Positions 6,537-7,825 of a DNA stretch of 7,825 nt are shown here, one piece after another. The notes below the pieces were generated by a model. It made no database searches and had not been told where the DNA came from. It saw only the letters and a list, made by a program, of their open reading frames with translations. How positions within the stretch are numbered: position 1 is the first letter of the stretch; every line of letters starts with the position of its first letter. Source of the stretch: Actinomycetales bacterium (GTDB lineage: Bacteria; Actinomycetota; Actinomycetes; Actinomycetales; Actinomycetaceae); contig JALHDK010000064.1 in NCBI GenBank assembly GCA_022838965.1, forward strand, positions 1 through 7,825, written 5' to 3'. Both the position numbers and the translations under genes were made by a program.

Positions 6537-6564
6537 CGCCGTGTCCAGCCGATGGGAGGGCACC

Positions 6565-7338
6565 ATGAGAACGTCATTTCTCGCGGGCCTGACAGTGGCG
6601 GCGCTGGTGCCGCTGGCTGCCATGCCGGCCACGGCGGGGAATCCCCGCATCTACCACACGATCTCCACCACCCACGGCTACGCCGTCGTCACGCAGGAGC
6701 TCGACGAGTGCCTCCTCGGTGAGGTGTTCGTGTCCTCGGGGATCGGCACCTACGCCGCGCAGCCGGGACCGGTGAACAAGCAGGGCCTCACCGGGGTGTT
6801 CGTCCGGGTGACCGACACCTGTGCCGCCGCGCCGGAAGGTGACGTCAGTGTGCAGGCGGGTGGGGGACCCGGGGGCGTCGTCGTCCTCGAGGCCGAGGGC
6901 CAGCTGTACGACGACCTGCGGGACCGCGACCCGAACGGTGCGGCGCTGCAGGTGGACCCGCGGCTCCGGTGGGCCCGGGTCGCCACCTCGATCCCCGGGA
7001 CGGCGACGGCGTACACCGACGGCGTGCCCGGCGAGCCGTACGACGTCGTGATCCAGCTCGACGCGTCCTGGGTGGGGGTCGGCGAGCTCGGGCACACCAC
7101 GGCGATGACACGCGAGAGGTTCCCGGGTGAGGGGGTCGTGAACTCCACCGCGAACGACCTGCGGCGCTCGGCGGAGGCCCGGGTGGCGCTCACGGTGGAC
7201 GGCCTGGAGATCGCGGGCTTCGACCCCGGGCAGGACGCCGGCGGCAACGCTGTGCTGGAGCAGTCGAAGTCACGGTGCATCGAGGTGCCGCGGCCGGGTG
7301 TCGAGGGCTTCTACCCCTGCTTCGGCTTCCCCGGCTGA
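6565..7338 (+). CDS. Secreted protein of unknown function
   Basis: This 257-residue protein is not one I recognise. The N-terminus is a classic Sec signal peptide: a short basic start (MRTS), a hydrophobic core (about 5-20) and a predicted signal peptidase I site after PATA (A24/G25). There is no lipobox Cys and no C-terminal anchor, so release outside the cell is likely. The mature part is rich in beta-forming and acidic residues and has four cysteines (C49, C86, C238, C252), enough for two disulfide bonds. No enzyme motif stands out. ATG 6565 was chosen because GGGAGGG (6554-6560) is 4 bases upstream and the signal peptide starts there. A GTG at 6541, in frame, would add eight polar residues in front of the signal and lose the ribosome site. 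It appears to be a single-gene unit, flanked by a terminator on each side. Codon use matches the neighbours. Confidence 0.82.
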   Translation: MRTSFLAGLTVAALVPLAAMPATAGNPRIYHTISTTHGYAVVTQELDECLLGEVFVSSGIGTYAAQPGPVNKQGLTGVFVRVTDTCAAAPEGDVSVQAGGGPGGVVVLEAEGQLYDDLRDRDPNGAALQVDPRLRWARVATSIPGTATAYTDGVPGEPYDVVIQLDASWVGVGELGHTTAMTRERFPGEGVVNSTANDLRRSAEARVALTVDGLEIAGFDPGQDAGGNAVLEQSKSRCIEVPRPGVEGFYPCFGFPG

Positions 7339-7349
7339 CCCGCCGGGGA
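7328..7349 (+). terminator. Hairpin terminator spanning the stop codon of the secreted-protein gene
   Basis: A perfect 8-bp stem, TCCCCGGC (7328-7335) with GCCGGGGA (7342-7349), encloses a 6-base loop that begins with the gene's own TGA stop (7336-7338). There is no T tract. The location at the exact 3' end of the gene, with another gene starting 62 bases later, supports termination. A second, looser inverted repeat, TCGGGA (7360-7365) with TCCCGA (7377-7382), follows and may assist. Confidence 0.6.
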
Positions 7350-7375
7350 GTCCGCAGGATCGGGACCCCATACCC

Positions 7376-7411
7376 TTCCCGACCGTCCCACCGGCCGGAA
7401 TAATCCTGCCC
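7376..7411 (+). promoter_or_regulatory. Candidate promoter giving a leaderless mRNA for the 7412 gene
   Basis: AATAAT (7399-7404) is the only AT-rich hexamer near the 7412 start and resembles a -10 element. TTCCCG (7376-7381) lies 17 bases upstream as a weak -35. Counting about 7 bases from the -10 puts the transcript start at or next to the ATG. The only purine-rich patch, CGGAA (7396-7400), is too far from the start to be a good ribosome site and overlaps the -10. The first gene of such a transcript would be leaderless, which is common in actinobacteria. Confidence 0.4.
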
Positions 7412-7825
7412 ATGGCTGACAACCTCCACGCCGCGATCAACGTTCGTCTTGCGCTCCTTGGCCTTCCGATGGCCGACGATCCGGATGGCGCCGAGGCGGC
7501 CAGACTCGTCTCCCCGATCCTCGCGCGCCAGCGTGAGTTGAGCCGTCGGCTCAAGGACCGCCTCCCCCCCGTTGACCAGCGCATCCAGGACTTCCTCGAC
7601 GACTACTGCGCCGGGACGGGGGCCTCCCCCCGGCTGCCCCGGCGCACGCTCGTGCTCGACCAGGCCGGGCTTGCCCGGGAGCTCTCCCTGCCGCTGGGTG
7701 GCGATCACTACGCCTCGCCGCTGCTGAGCAGCTACCGGCTCGTCAACGGTGTGCTCCACAATCCCGCCAGCGACCGCCGCACCACCGCCGGCGTATTCCA
7801 CGTGGCGGAGGGTGGCCTGCCGATT
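7412..7825 (+). CDS. Uncharacterised protein, partial (C-terminus beyond right edge)
   Basis: These are the first 138 residues of a protein whose reading frame stays open to the window edge. I cannot assign a function. The N-terminal part (5-65) looks helical and charged (RQRELSRRLKDR, 39-50). The segment at 108-138 looks like a conserved family motif, with YRLVNGVLHNP (108-118), SDRRTT (120-125) and GVFHVAEGGLPI (127-138). I have a faint recollection of similar N-termini on very long uncharacterised bacterial proteins sometimes labelled PEP-carboxykinase-like, but nothing in this fragment proves it. There is no signal peptide or membrane segment. The ATG at 7412 was chosen for the conserved-looking N-terminus and the -10-like hexamer just upstream; no Shine-Dalgarno fits. 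A 203-residue open frame on the opposite strand here looks like a high-GC shadow. Confidence 0.72.
   Translation, partial: MADNLHAAINVRLALLGLPMADDPDGAEAARLVSPILARQRELSRRLKDRLPPVDQRIQDFLDDYCAGTGASPRLPRRTLVLDQAGLARELSLPLGGDHYASPLLSSYRLVNGVLHNPASDRRTTAGVFHVAEGGLPI

Noticed and set aside
7190..7801. A minus-strand 203-codon frame at the right end
   Set aside because: It runs across the end of the secreted-protein gene, a terminator hairpin and the start of the next gene, with no motif of its own.

Overview
The window is GC-rich throughout (roughly 70% or more by eye), with strong G/C bias at third codon positions, GGAGG-type ribosome binding sites and GC-only hairpins without T tracts. This points to a high-GC actinobacterium; nothing here fixes the genus. 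Seven complete or nearly complete genes are packed tightly, with a partial gene at each edge. I see no tRNA, rRNA, CRISPR array, insertion sequence or phage gene.

Layout: a divergent pair opens the window. A major-facilitator transporter runs leftward off the edge (minus strand, 1-595). A family M19 membrane-type dipeptidase (687-1772) reads rightward, followed after 11 bases by an alpha/beta hydrolase with the Asp nucleophile of epoxide hydrolases (1784-2596). After a 142-base gap comes the centrepiece, a three-gene operon (2739-6432). Its genes encode a NuoF-like NADH/FMN subunit (HydB type), a multi-cluster [FeFe] hydrogenase catalytic subunit (HydA type) and a NuoE-like [2Fe-2S] subunit (HydC type). 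The start/stop overlaps are 4 and 7 bases. A tandem hairpin ends the operon. Downstream lie an unrecognised secreted protein (6565-7338) with a hairpin spanning its stop codon, and the start of an unrecognised cytoplasmic protein (7412 to the right edge) that may be read from a leaderless transcript.

How it fits together: the three hyd genes predict a soluble NADH-linked hydrogenase. Electrons would pass from NADH on FMN (HydB), through the iron-sulfur clusters of HydB, HydC and the HydA N-terminus, to the H-cluster, or the reverse. HydB lacks the extra N- and C-terminal iron-sulfur domains of the electron-bifurcating Thermotoga-type subunit, so a simple NADH:H+ oxidoreductase is the more economical reading. 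[FeFe] hydrogenases are uncommon in actinobacteria, and the HydEFG maturases they need are not in the window. The HydA active site keeps the proton-relay residues and the L2 and L3 motifs. Its L1 motif, however, reads TSCSPGW, with Ser where the classical TSCCPxW motif has its second Cys. That is the most notable molecular detail here. The flanking genes show no obvious link to hydrogen metabolism.
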